A stretch of 64,000 bases of DNA, from the NCBI GenBank assembly GCA_018350325.1, contig JAEVLN010000007.1:4252200-4316199 (forward strand), in the 5' to 3' direction. The stretch is from Globodera rostochiensis. Lineage: Eukaryota > Nematoda > Chromadorea > Rhabditida > Heteroderidae. Of this stretch, positions 49,172 through 60,936 are shown in pieces (position 1 is the first letter of the stretch; each line of letters starts with the position of its first letter). The notes beneath the pieces were generated by a model. The model worked only from the letters and a program-made list of their open reading frames with translations, was not told the origin of the DNA and did not search any database. The position numbers and the translations under genes are program-made.

Positions 49172-49311
49172 AACAGTCTCTCTCACCAAAAATTTTAAAA
49201 ATTAAAAAAAAAAAAAAATTTTTGAAAAACATTTGTTTGCAACCCGAACACCCGAATCACCTAGGAACAGCCTTCCACACTAAAGCAAAGCCGTCCGCTG
49301 CAGGCGTCTAG
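49172..49311 (+). repeat. Isolated Helitron 3' tail
   Basis: This matches 52293-52432 (offset 3121 bp): AACAGTCTCTCTCACC through GCAGGCGTCTAG. It is the end of a Helitron copy whose body is missing, removed at the breakpoint at 49171. Confidence 0.82.
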
Positions 49312-49724
49312 TTCATACTATAGGGAAATTCTCTTTCAGGTGCCGGGGGAAATGAACTACACTTTTTTTTGTGTGGTTCGATTTGTCTGAAAATTTGCAC
49401 AAAAATAAAGTTCCAAGGTTTTTACAAAGTTACGTTTTTAAAGTTTTCAATTTCGACCTACTAAGGGTCGAAAAGTCGAACCGCGCTGAAATCTGCGCCT
49501 CTTTTTGCCTACCATGTTGGAGTTGGAGGGGCATAAGTGGTTTAAAGCAGGGTTTGGGAGGGTTGGGTTTGGAGAAAGAGCACAACTAGACAAAATTTGC
49601 GTTCGAATGGTATATGATGCGTGGTGATCGGTCTAACCGTGTTCGACTTGTGCGTTCCACAAAAAGTCGAAAAATGGCACTTTTTTTTGAGCTTTTTTTT
49701 GCACATTACCTTTCTTTATCCCAG

Positions 49725-51848
49725 ACTGCGGCCCTTCAGCCTCTTCCACCCGGGCCCAGTTCTTTGCTCGCTCCTCGCCCAACTCCAACTGAACCACATA
49801 ACAACGAAGACCCATCTGACTCAAGCGATGACGACGATGATGACCAACGCCCGCAACGACACCGGGGGCGCTGCCAAGTTGCAACTCCGTCTTTACCTTC
49901 GGGACAGCAGATCTTTTCTGCTCAACAGCCGACTACGTCCGTTGTCCTTCCACCGCCAGTACAGCAACTCAGCCGCCGAATACACATAGACCGTGGGCTC
50001 TACTTCGAAGATGTGCTGGGAGATGGCGACTGTTTTTACCGGTAAAAATGGTCTTATCCTAGCACTGCTTCATTTGTGTTTTAGCGCCATTGTTCGCCAT
50101 CTCTTTGGCTACGACAACGGCGAAGCGGAGCTGAGCGAATGTGACGCGATGGCGCAGGAAGCTGCTCAACGAAGCTTAAGACGTGCAGTGGCAAGATCCA
50201 TACAACAGCGCTACAACTTTGCGCCCGAAGAAGAGCGTCAACGAATGCATTATGCGGTCTTTCCGGTGGAGGGCTTGCCAGCAGATGACCCGGATTATCA
50301 GCTGCGCCAACTTTTCGCGCGCGCTGGCATTGAAAACATCCCCAGCTATGCTCAACGGATTTTTTATCCGGCGGCCAACGACCCAGCCGCTTGGGCAAAT
50401 GCCAACTTCGAAGGCTTGTATGCTGCAGACGTCCTTGGCCGCAACATCTATGTGCTCGACGACGTCGCGGATGCCAACGGTCGCCATCAACAACGGGACC
50501 TGTACATTCTGATGCCAGGCTTCCAACAATATGTAGTTTTTGAAACAATCCATAACCCTTGCTCTCCTTTTTGTTAAGCGCATCGAACGTCTGACGCATA
50601 ACGACTTCCTAGCGATCCAGCGGACTCCACGCTTTGTGCGACGCGGAGAAATGCAAGTGGTGCATCAGCAAAATGGGCCAATCGAAGTCCAAAATCCCAT
50701 TATCATACGGCGGAGGCAGAACCATTTCGATGCTGTACACACGGTAAAAATTCTTCTTATTTATCAAAGGGTTTTCTTTTTACTTTTTTTGTTCTTACAG
50801 TCCTACCGCCGTCAGCGCACCTCCACCGGTTTCGACCGGCTCAGCGCCGTTCCTGCTTATCAGTGGTCGGCAAGTGAAGACGCGCACCATCTCAGCCCGT
50901 CCACGAGTGTTGTACAACAATTTTCGCCTCTGCTCAGAGTCGAAGTGGCGAGACAACAACAATCGCCAGAACATCAGCGAATGTCTCCGAGTGTGCTTGG
51001 AATGAGCGGTGAGCGCGCTAGCGGTCAGATGAGCCTACTTGCCGAAGACATGGAAAATGTCATTTTAAAAACATCTTCGCTTCTTCAAAAAACTGTTTGC
51101 TTTTTAAGCTTATGTCGCCTGAGAAGAAAAGAGTCCGCCCTTCAAAGGCCAGTCCTCTTCGCGCGCCTGCTTTTGAACGCCAACAACGGGAGAAGGCTGA
51201 GAAAAAACAGCGATGGAGTGACATGATGGCAGCAGAGGGGAGGAGGCAACTTCAGCAGGCAGAGGAGGCCCAACAATGCGAACGCGAACGACAAGCAGTT
51301 GAACACCAGCAGCTGGAAGTAGAGGAGCGCCTACAAAAGCTTCACCAGCGACGCGAGCACATCACGCAGTTGTGGGAGCCGCAGTTACGTGCATCTCCGG
51401 CCCCAACCTCCTTTTCTGGTATTTTTCATAACTCTGTTAACATTTTTTCACCTTGCCCCACTCACACTTTAGCACCAAACGCTTTCACCGTGCGCCCTTC
51501 TCCACCGTCATCGTCTGCTCCAAAGGGCAAAGGTCCTTTCGGCCAACGCCTTCTTTATCAATGTTCTTTATAGACCAAGGCGCAGCGATTGACTCTGTTC
51601 AAGAGCAGAGCTTGGATGACTTCGAGTCTGCTACTGCTGGCCTTTCGCGCGCACAGCTGAAGCGCCTGCCGTACACGGTTGCAGGCAAACCATCGGGTGA
51701 CTGCTGCATTTGTACGCTGGAGATCCGCGCCAACAACGCAATAACAACGCTGCCCTGTGGCCACAACAACTTCCACACGTCCTGCTTGAAGAAGTGGTTG
51801 AAGACGAGCGCCACCTGCCCCAACTGCCGAGCTGAAATTAATCTTTAA
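49725..51848 (+). pseudogene. Partial Helitron gene: OTU, coiled coil and RING exons only
   Basis: Exons 49725-50041, 50085-50532, 50579-50743, 50801-51058, 51109-51418, 51473-51532 and 51574-51848 correspond one to one with exons 24-30 of the full gene. All splice sites are kept, and there is no stop or frameshift. The OTU Cys (GDGDCFYR), the OTU His (RRQNHFDAVHT) and all eight RING ligands are present. In the last 33 codons the two copies differ at about eight sites, all synonymous. There is no recognised start. A frame from ATG 49614 runs through the retained satellite into the OTU exon, so a product is conceivable, but I call it a gene fragment. Confidence 0.8.
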
Positions 51849-52179
51849 GGACGCGTCACTGATGTAGGAATTTAATGTTAGGAGAAAAATGCATGCTGTA
51901 TGGAAATAATATGTATGTTTGTCTTTCTTATTCGATTATATTTGTCACCCCCCCCCCATTTGTTTGATGGTGTTTCTAATCTTTCCATTTTAACTTTATT
52001 TTGTCTATTTTATCATTCTAACCACTTTTGTTCTTTTATTACTATATTTTTTAATTTCTACTTATTCTTCTTCACATTTCCCTGTACATTTATATTTATT
52101 TGCATAATATAAACCTTTATTCATATACATCGGATATTCTTTAAACAAGTTTTGTCATTCTCAATATTTTACCCGATGA

Positions 52180-52286
52180 TCCTGTGTTTTTGCCCCAAAG
52201 CACAGGGGAGGGTTGCCTCGCAAAAGAGAGACGACCTTCACGCGGTGCGAGGCGTTAGTACTTATTCAGCTGCAACGCTGAATAAG
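52180..52286 (+). repeat. Triple hairpin of the second Helitron copy
   Basis: The same three inverted repeats as at 35567-35673 occur here: CCTGTG/CACAGG, GCCTCGCA/TGCGAGGC and CTTATTCAGC/GCTGAATAAG. The stems are unchanged, while the loop of the second is two bases shorter in its A run. Confidence 0.85.
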
Positions 52287-52423
52287 GAAGCCAACAGTCT
52301 CTCTCACCAAAAATTTTAAAAATTAAAAAAAAAAAAAAATTTTTGAAAAACATTTGTTTGCAACCCGAACACCCGAATCACCTAGGAACAGCCTTCCACA
52401 CTAAAGCAAAGCCGTCCGCTGCA

Positions 52424-54760
52424 GGCGTCTAGTTCATACTATAGGGAAATTCTCTTTCAGGTGCCGGGGGAAATGAACTACACTTTTTTTTGTGTGGTTC
52501 GATTTGGCTGAAAATTTGCACAAAAATAAAGTTCCAGGCTTTTTACAAAGTTACGTTTTTGAAATTTTCAAATTCGACCTACTAAGGGTCGAACGGTCTA
52601 ACCGCGCAAAAAGAAGAGCCCCTTTTTGGGTACCACGCTGCAGTTGGAGGGGCAAAAGTGGTTTAAAGCATGCTTTGCGCGCTTTGGCTTTGGAGAAAGG
52701 GCACAACTAGACAAAATTTGCGTTCGAATGGTATATCATTTGTGGGGGTAGGTCTAAACTGTGATAGACTTATGCTTGCGACAAAAAGTCGAAAAATCGC
52801 ACTTTTTTTTGACTGTTTTGGGAGAAATTCATAAAAACGATGGGGTTTGCTCGGATCGGGTCGGGGTTGGTTAATTATAAGTTGGGATGGTGTTAAGCTA
52901 CAAAAAATGTTTCTTGACTGGGTATGTAAAAGTTCGACTTGAGGTCGAACTGGCTTGTCAAAGTTGGAAAATTTTATTTTTTTTTGCGCCAACTTTTATG
53001 GTGAAAATTTTTGGGTTGAGCTTTGGGCTGATTTTGTGGGAGGAGGTGCGCTAAGGTATGAGCTTCAAAATGATATATGAATTGGCCGGTTTGGTTCGGG
53101 TTAGGGGTCGATATGGGGGGTCTAACCAATTTATGCATATATTTGGCTGGGGTGAAAAAGTGAAAAGTTCGAATTTTGCCTTAGGGGGTAATTGTGTATA
53201 TTTTTAGACTCAGCTCGATGAGCTGAGTCGAACAAAAAAAAGTTTGTTGAGTTCTGATAAAAACTGATCAAGTTACGGTATGATCAATTTTGAGCAAAAA
53301 TTTAAAAAATTAAATTTTGAAATTTTAATTTTTTTAAAATAAATTATATATAATTAAATTCAGCTGAAAAAGCTGAGCTAAACAAAAAAAAAGTTTGTAA
53401 TTTTGACCAACACTGCTCGAGATATAGGCTATCAATTTTTACCAAAAAAATTTCTGATTTTTCTCATATTATTTCATAAAGTGTTTATTTATTTATATTG
53501 ATAATTAGTAGGGCCACAAATTATATGGAAATCCATATTTTTACTGCGCACTCGGAACAGCGTATAATTGCCATAAATGATGTTTTTAGCTTTGGTTGGA
53601 GCTTCTAGAGCCCATTTTATAATCCATATTTTCCATATATTTCCATATTTGCGATTTTTATCCATATTTCGCCATTTTTCAAAAATTCCTTAACAAAAAA
53701 TGCAATAAACACGGAAAATACACACCTAAGACTTTTTATATGCAAAGAAGTCACCTCTAAAAATTGCCTTTTTCGCGGCTAAAAATTTTGCCACCAAAAA
53801 ATGAAAGTTTTAAAATTCTGCTTATTTCAAAAAATTTTTCTGAAATGCCTTTAATTTAAATATAAAAATTTTTATTTCTCTTATTACTTCAATTAGGAAA
53901 CTCTTGCCTATTTTTTGCTATATTTGAAAAAAAATTTTATCCATATTTCATCCATATTTTGCAATTTTGCCCATATTTGGACAATTTTTTATCCATATTT
54001 TTTGTCCATATAATTTGTGGCCCTAATAATTAGTTACAAATTAGTTTTTTGTGGATTTTAAGGAGCTTTGTAGACTTTTTTGTTGATTTGTTATGCTATT
54101 TTAAAAATTTCTAAACACCGCTTAACAATTTTTATGTTTTGGCATAATGTTACTTAAAAATGAATCTTCCTTTCTGATCAGAACTGTCTGAAATATGGGC
54201 TGATCAATTTTGAGACAAATAGCCCCCTTCTTCGAATTCTTTTTTTTGAAAAATTTAATTTCAATTTGATTTTTATAAAAGAATTAATTATAATATAGGT
54301 TTTTAAATGTATTAGTACGTCTACATTTATTCATGATTTGTCGATATCCTCGAATAAAATCTTTTGTCTATTGCAATGCCATTCTGTTTAAAACATGCTA
54401 CTTGGCTTTTTAAAGCCTTGAATTTTTTTTGAACATGCACGTTTTAAAGACTGTAAAGTTTACCAGGCGCTTGCAATGCACTGCTAATTTTTTATAAATT
54501 AATAGGCATTTCAGTCTCAAGACTATTTAATAAATTCATAGGTGTTCGTGTGTGTTTAAAAGCCATAATAGTTTTTTTTTTAATTGATGCACTACTAAAC
54601 CCCAAATTTTTAATAAATTTAACTTCAAAAATATTAGCTATAAATATGAATTTATGTTTTTCTTTTAAGAAAGTGCAAAAAAATGATATCATATGAATAA
54701 CAAATTTTTTGGTCAACTTATGCCCCAAATTTTAGTAATTTTTAGAAGCTATTTAGCTCA
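52424..54760. repeat. Right arm of the large inverted repeat
   Basis: It is the partner of 44092-46433. A plus-strand satellite 5' block (52433 to about 53395) is followed by non-satellite DNA with the hAT-like element. Beyond 54760 diverged subrepeats continue, whereas the left arm breaks into an unrelated unit. The right arm is therefore the likely original and the left the inverted copy. Confidence 0.9.
53509..54025. mobile_element. Non-autonomous hAT-like element, copy 2
   Basis: It is the same 517-bp element in opposite orientation, with target duplications ATAATTAG at 53501-53508 and 54026-54033. These are the reverse complement of those of copy 1, so one insertion was duplicated with the arm rather than two separate insertions. 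Confidence 0.88.
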
Positions 54761-55395
54761 TTTTTAGAAATTCATTTGGACTTTTTAGGCAACTAAAAGC
54801 CTAGCTTTTTGATTTTTAGCAAAATTTGAATCCCAGCGTTAATAAGAACATTCAGCATAAAAGCTGAGATACACAAAGAAAAATAGGCGCGCTTTGATCA
54901 GAAATGATCAAGTTACGGTTGCTTAATTTTGTAGAAAAATTTAAAAAATAAATTGGAAATGATATTGTATTAATATAATTTATCAGCTTAAAAAACTGAT
55001 TTAAACAAATAATTAGCCCGATCTGATCAGAAATGATCAATTGCGTTATGATTATTTTTGAATAAGAATTGGAATTAAATTTCAATTCATAATTGTATTA
55101 AATAATTTATATAATTATCATTAGAAGCAGCTTATAAGCTGGTTTAAACAAAAAAAATTAGCCCAATAAGATCAGAAAATGGTTGCCAAGTTGTGGTGTT
55201 GATCATAAAGCGCAAATTGTTTAAAGATTTATTCATAATTAATAAACAAATTAATTTTATATAAATATTTTTATATATTTTAAGACAAATACATTTATAA
55301 TACATTAAACAGTAAATTTATTAAATTTTATAGCCAAATATCTAACCCTTATATTATAAACAAATACATAAATAAGCAAGTTTGCAAGTAAAAAG
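54761..55395. other. A+T-rich spacer with decayed subrepeats
   Basis: 54850-55200 contains three diverged hairpin/GATCA subrepeats (AAGCTGAGATACAC, GATCAGAAATGATCAAG). The rest is A+T-rich with no gene seen. This parallels 20280-21545 upstream of the Helitron gene. Confidence 0.6.
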
Positions 55396-55403
55396 AATGC
55401 GCT

Positions 55404-55593
55404 CCAGCGATTTAAACAGATCGCTGGGGCGGGGGGGGGGGGGGGGTGGAGGGGGGGGGGGGGGGAGGAATGTCACTGGCTATTGATTGCCAATTGCTGG
55501 CAGCCGTTTTCCGTTGAACACGGCTGTCAGCAATTCATTCTTCTTAAAAGTCGCACTTGCAGTGCACACCGATCCGTCGGTGTGCACTGTAAG
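55404..55593. other. G-tract with three strong hairpins (module B)
   Basis: In order: the perfect 8-bp inverted repeat CCAGCGAT/ATCGCTGG (55404-55427), a G-rich tract (55425-55467), a 16-bp stem with one G-U pair (55492-55507 with 55520-55535, containing GCTGACAGCCG in reverse), and a 17-bp stem around TCCG (55556-55593, core CAGTGCACACCGA). I see no coding frame. It corresponds in layout to module A at 21552-21681. Confidence 0.8.
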
Positions 55594-55689
55594 ACGGGCT
55601 TCTTCGGCAGCGGCACAGTTACAAATATGGTTTGTTTGAATTTTTGGGTCGGATTAGTCGATTTTTAAAGGACGGGGCCCCTTTTGGTA

Positions 55690-58600
55690 AAAATTTATAG
55701 AAAAAATTTTTTTAGAATTTCTTAAAATTTGTTTTTAAGTGGGCATTGCTTAAGAATTTTTCAAAAAAAATAAAATTAAGAATTCAAATAACTTTTTTGA
55801 ATCAGTTACAATTTTTAAAATAATATACTTTTTTTTATATTTCAAACCAATCTTTTCAAAATTATTTAGCCTTTCTAAAGGGCTTTAACAATTATAAACA
55901 TTAATAAAAGTTTTTCAATTTTTTATTGGTTTCTTAAACAGGTTGCCTTTAGAAATTCTAACTTTTTTTTACGCCATTTAAAAGGCTTTGGATTTATTGG
56001 CTTCTTAAACATTTGACTATGCTCAGAAATGCACTTATTTTTCACGCCAGTTTAAAGCCTTTGAATTTTTTTTATTGGGTTTTGTTATATTTAAATATTC
56101 ATTAAAAATTTTCTTCCGGGTTTTTGAATACTTTTACAAATTCTTCATTTTTTTACGCCATTTTAATGCTTTGGCTTTTTTTTTTGCTTTCAAACGGGTT
56201 TATAAATCACCTTCGATTTTCTTACGGGTTTTGAAAGGCTTAAATATTTTTAGCAAATTCTTAAAAATCCTTAGTATTTTTAAAGGGCTTAAACTATTTA
56301 CAAATTCTTCTTAATTTCCCGCCCGCCATTTAAAGGCTTTGGGTTTTATTTGGTTCTTAAACAGGTTGACTTTAGAATTCTAACTTTTTTTTACGCCATT
56401 TAAAGGCTTTGCATTTTTTATTGGCTTCTTAAACAAGTTGACTTTAGAAATTCTAACTTTTTTTACGCCATTTAAAAGGCTTTGGATTTTTTATTGGCTT
56501 CTTAAACAAGTTGACTTTAGTAATTCTAACTTTTTTTACGCCATTTAAAAGGCTTTGGATTTTTTATTGGCTTCTTAAACAAGTTGACTTTAGTAATTCT
56601 AACTTTTTTTACGCCATTTAAAAGGCTTTGGATTTTTTATTGGCTTCTTAAACAAGTTGACTTTAGAAATTCTAACTTTTTTTACGCCATTTAAAAGGCT
56701 TTGGATTTTTTATTGGCTTCTTAAACAAGTTGACTTTAGTAATTCTAACTTTTTTTTACGTCATTTAAAAGGCTTTGGATTTTATTGGCTTAAACTTTTG
56801 ACTAATGTTCAGAAATGCACTATTTTTCACGCCAGTTTAAAGCCTTTGAATTTTTTTTATTGGGTTTTGATATATTTAAATATTCATTAAAAATTTTCTT
56901 CCGGGTTTTTGAATACTTTTACAAATTCTTCATTTTTTTTTACGCCATTTAATGCTTTGGCTTTTTTTTTTGCTTTCAAACGGGTTTATAAATCACCTTC
57001 GATTTTCTTACGGGTTTTGAAAGGCTTAAATATTTTTAGCAAATTCTTAAAAATCCTTAGTATTTTTAAAGGGCTTAAACTATTTACAAATTCTTCTTAC
57101 TTTCCCGCCCGCCATTTAAAGGCTTGACTTTAGAATTCTAACTTTTTTGCTTTTTCAAATGGGTTTATAAATCACCTTCGATTTTCTTACGGGTTTTGAA
57201 AGGCTTAAATATTTTAGCAAATTCTTAAAAATCCTTAGTATTTTTAAAGGGCTTAAACTATTTACAAATTCTTCTTAATTTCCCGCCCGCCATTTAAAGG
57301 CTTTGGGTTTTATTTGGTTCTTAAACAGGTTGACTTTAGAATTCTAACTTTTTTTTACGCCATTTAAAGGCTTTGCATTTTGTATTGGCTTCTTAAACAA
57401 GTTGACTTTAGTAATTCTAACTTTTTTTTACGTCATTTAAAAGGCTTTGGATTTTATTTGCTTAAACTTTTGACTAATGTTCAGAAATGCACTATTTTTC
57501 ACGCCAGTTTAAAGCCTTTGAATTTTTTTTATTGGGTTTTGATATATTTAAATATTCATTAAAAATTTTCTTCCGGGTTTTTGAATACTTTTACAAATTC
57601 TTCATTTTTTTTACGCCATTTAATGCTTTGGCTTTTTTTTTTGCTTTTTCAAACGGGTTTATAAATCACCTTCGATTTTCTTACGGGTTTTGAAAGGCTT
57701 AAATATTTTTAGCAAATTCTTAAAAATCCTTAGTATTTTTAAAGGGCTTAAACTATTTACAAATTCTTCTTACTTTCCCGCCCGCCATTTAAAGGCTTTG
57801 GGTTTTATTTGGTTCTTAAACAGGTTGACTTTAGAATTCTAACTTTTTTTTACGCCATTTAAAGGCTTTGCATTTTTTATTGGCTTCTTAAACAAGTTGA
57901 CTTTAGAAATTCTAACTTTTTTTACGCCATTTAAAAGGCTTTGGATTTTTTATTGGCTTCTTAAACAAGTTGACTTTAGTAATTCTAACTTTTTTTTACG
58001 TCATTTAAAAGGCTTTGGATTTTATTGGCTTAAACTTTTGACTAATGTTCAGAAATGCACTATTTTTCACGCCAGTTTAAAGCCTTTGAATTTTTTTTAT
58101 TGGGTTTTGATATATTTAAATATTCATTAAAAATTTTCTTCCGGCTTTTTGAATACTTTTACAAATTCTTCATTTTTTTTTACGCCATTTAATGCTTTGG
58201 CTTTTTTTTTTGCTTTCAAACGGGTTTATAAATCACCTTCGATTTTCTTACGGGTTTTGAAAGGCTTAAATATTTTTAGCAAATTCTTAAAAATCCTTAG
58301 TATTTTTAAAGGGCTTAAACTATTTACAAATTCTTCTTAATTTCCCGCCCGCCATTTAAAGGCTTTGGGTTTTATTTGGTTCTTAAACAGGTTGACTTTA
58401 GAATTCTAACTTTTTTGCTTTTCAAATGGGTTTATAAATCACCTTCGATTTTCTTACGGGTTTTGAAAGGCTTAAATATTTTTAGCAAATTCTTAAAAAT
58501 CCTTAGTATTTTTAAAGGGCTTAAACTCTTTACAAATTCTTCTTACTTTCCCGCCCGCCATTTAAAGGCTTTGGGTTTTATTGGCTTCTTAAACAGGTTG

Positions 58601-59095
58601 CCTTTAGAAATTCTAACTTTTTTTACGCCATTTAAAAGGCTTTGGATTTTATTGGCTTTCTTAAACATTTGACTATGCTCAGAAATGCACTTATTTTTCA
58701 CGCCGGTTTTGGCCTTTGAATTTTTTTTATTGGGTTTTGATATATTTAAATATTCATTAAAAATTTTCTTCCGGATTTTTGAATACTTTTACAAATTCTT
58801 CATATTTTTTTACGCCATTTAATGCTTTGGCTTTTTTTTTTGCTTTTTCAAACGGGTTTATAAATCACCTTCGATTTTCTTACGATTTTGAAAGGCTTAA
58901 ATATTTTTAGCAAATTCTTAAAAATCCTTAGTATTTTTAAAGGGCTTAAACTATTTACAAATTCTTCTTACTTTACCGCCCGCCATTTAAAGGCTTTGGG
59001 TTTTATTTATTTCTTAAACAGGTTGACTTTAGAATTCTAACTTTTTTGCTTTTTCAAATGGGTTTATAAATCACCTTCGATTTTCTTACGGGCTG
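55690..59095. repeat. 73-bp repeat array with higher-order structure
   Basis: The basic unit of 73 bp carries TTGACTTTAG, TTCTAAC, ACGCCATTTAAAAGGC and TTATTGGCTTCTTAAAC (clear at 56435-56727). Larger blocks repeat about 1240 bp apart (56657 with 57897; 56909 with 58149). Open frames encoding Phe-rich peptides recur with the blocks and are not genes. The array stops abruptly in satellite sequence. Confidence 0.9.
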
Positions 59096-59099
59096 GGGG

Positions 59100-60936
59100 G
59101 TAAAGTTCCGAGGTTTTTACAATCGCAAGGTTTTTTTTTGTCAATTTCGACCTAGAAAGGGTCGAACGGTCTAACCGCCCAAAAAGAAGAGCCTCTTTTT
59201 GCCTACCATGTTGCAGTCGGGAGGGCATAAGTGGTTTAAAGCATGCTTTTGGGGGATTGGGTTTGGAGAAAGAGCACAACTAGACAAAATTTGCGTTTGA
59301 ATGGTATATGTTGGGTGGGGGTCGGTCTAACCGTGTTCGACTTGTGCGTGCCACAAAAAGTCGAAAAATGGCACTTTTTTTTGGCTGTTTTGGGAGAAAT
59401 TCACAAAAACGATGGGGTTTGCTCGGATCGGTTCGGGGTTGGTTAATTATAAGTTGGGGACATAATGAGCTACAAAAAATGTCATTTGCTCGGGTATGTA
59501 AGAGTTCGACTTGGGGTCGAAATTGGTTGTTGAAAATGGAAAAATTTATTTTTTTTTGCGCCAACTTTTATGGTGAAAATTTTTTGGTTGAGCTTTGGGC
59601 TGATTTTGTGGGAGGAGGTGCCCCAATGTCTGAGCTTCAAAATGATATATCACTTGCCCGGTTTGGTTCGGGTTGGGGGTCGAAATGGGGGGTCTAACCA
59701 ATTTATGCATATATTTGGCTGGGGTCAAAAATGGAAAAGTTCGAATTTGGCCTTAGGGGGTAATTGAAAAGTTATTTAGACTCAGCTTGATGAGCTGAGT
59801 CTAACAAAAAAAAGTTTTTTCGTTTCTGATCAAAACTGATCAAGTTACGGTAGAATCAATTTTGGACAAAAATTTTAAAAAATTAAATTTTGAAATTTTA
59901 AATTTTTTGAAATAATTTATATATAATTAAATTCAGCATAAAAAACTGAACTCAACAAAAAAAAATTCGTTCAATTCTGATCAGTACTGATCGAGATATG
60001 GGCAGGTCAAGGAGAAAGAGAAATAGTGAGCAAAAGGAGAGACAAAGGTGGAGATACAAGAGTAATGAGAGAGAGAGAACCTTACTGCTGGTGTAACCCC
60101 CCCAGGAATGCACCCCATAGAACAGTTGTTAAAGTGAAAAATTAAGTGGAGGAAATTAATTTAATTTCGATAGATAGATAAATTGTAAGAAAAAATGAAA
60201 TAATAAAAAAATGAAATTTTATTTTAAAAAGTTTCAAACGCTACCAGAAAGGCTTACCCTAGCCAAAAAAGGCTTGCCCAGCCCCCGGAAAGGCTTGGCC
60301 AGCAACAGAAAGTGACAATTTTAATCAAAAATTCAAAAAATTAAATTTTAAAATTTAAAATTTTCAAAAATAATTTTTATATAAATAAAATTGAGCATAA
60401 AAAACTAAGCTAAAGAAAAAAAAGAATGTAAAGTTTTGGTCAAAACTGATCGAGATATGGAAAGATCAGGGAGGAAGTGAAATAGTGTGGAAAAGTGAGA
60501 GAGTGGTAGAGATCGAGCGTAAGGAGAGAGAGAGAACCTTACTGCTGGTGAAACCACCCAGTAGTGCACCCCATAGAACAATTGCTGTAGTAAAAATTAA
60601 GTGGAGTTGGGGTGTATTTTTTAAATAAATAAAAATTTGAAAGAGAAAAATAAATAAAAAAAATTGCAATTTTAATTTAAAAAAATTTCAAACACAAGGG
60701 CTTGCCCGTCCTTGGGAAAAACATTGGTCAGCATCAAAAAGTCTTTCCCGGCCTCACAAAGGCTTGCCCAACCTCAGAGAGGGCTTGCCCGCCCAAGAAC
60801 GGGTTCATAATTTAAACAAATTAAATAAATAAAAAAAAGAAATCAAATAAATTAAATTAAAAAAAGGAAAAACCCTAGGAACAGCTATCTTAACACTTCA
60901 ATACCAATTCCGGTTCCACCGTCCACAGGCGTCTAG
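59100..60936 (+). repeat. Satellite unit, cut at its 5' side
   Basis: It starts inside the 5' block at TAAAGTTCCGAGG, where the 73-bp array ends. Up to about 60512 it matches unit 19 (42660-44091), then continues through GAGCGTAAGG, the CACCCCATAGAA block and a G+C block to ACAGGCGTCTAG. Confidence 0.85.

Larger units (their letters stand above)
49312..52432 (+). mobile_element. Internally deleted Helitron derivative, 3.1 kb
   Basis: It begins with a normal 5' block (TTCATACTATAGGGAAATTC). At about 49689 it switches, inside a T run, to the intron before the OTU exon of the Helitron gene. It ends after the triple hairpin at the standard GGCGTCTAG. It therefore has both ends of the family and a Helitron body cut down to its OTU-RING part. 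It lacks Rep and helicase and could only move with help from a full copy. Confidence 0.75.

Noticed and set aside
49725..51848. Random 5'-truncated Helitron copy
   Set aside because: The copy is preceded by a normal family 5' block starting right after a CTAG-TT joint, so an internal deletion explains it better than loss of the left end.
44092..54760. A single fold-back transposon
   Set aside because: No target duplication flanks the arms, the left edge cuts a satellite unit, and the interior is made of other repeats. A secondary inverted duplication is more likely.
55425..55467. Long G-tracts as pure assembly errors
   Set aside because: The exact length of these runs is uncertain, but two independent loci have them in the same arrangement with hairpins and a shared 13-mer, so I kept the feature and not the length.
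56657..58672. Phe-rich membrane protein family in the 73-bp array
   Set aside because: The frames repeat with the DNA blocks and shift between blocks. T-rich repeats give Phe/Leu-rich peptides by chance.
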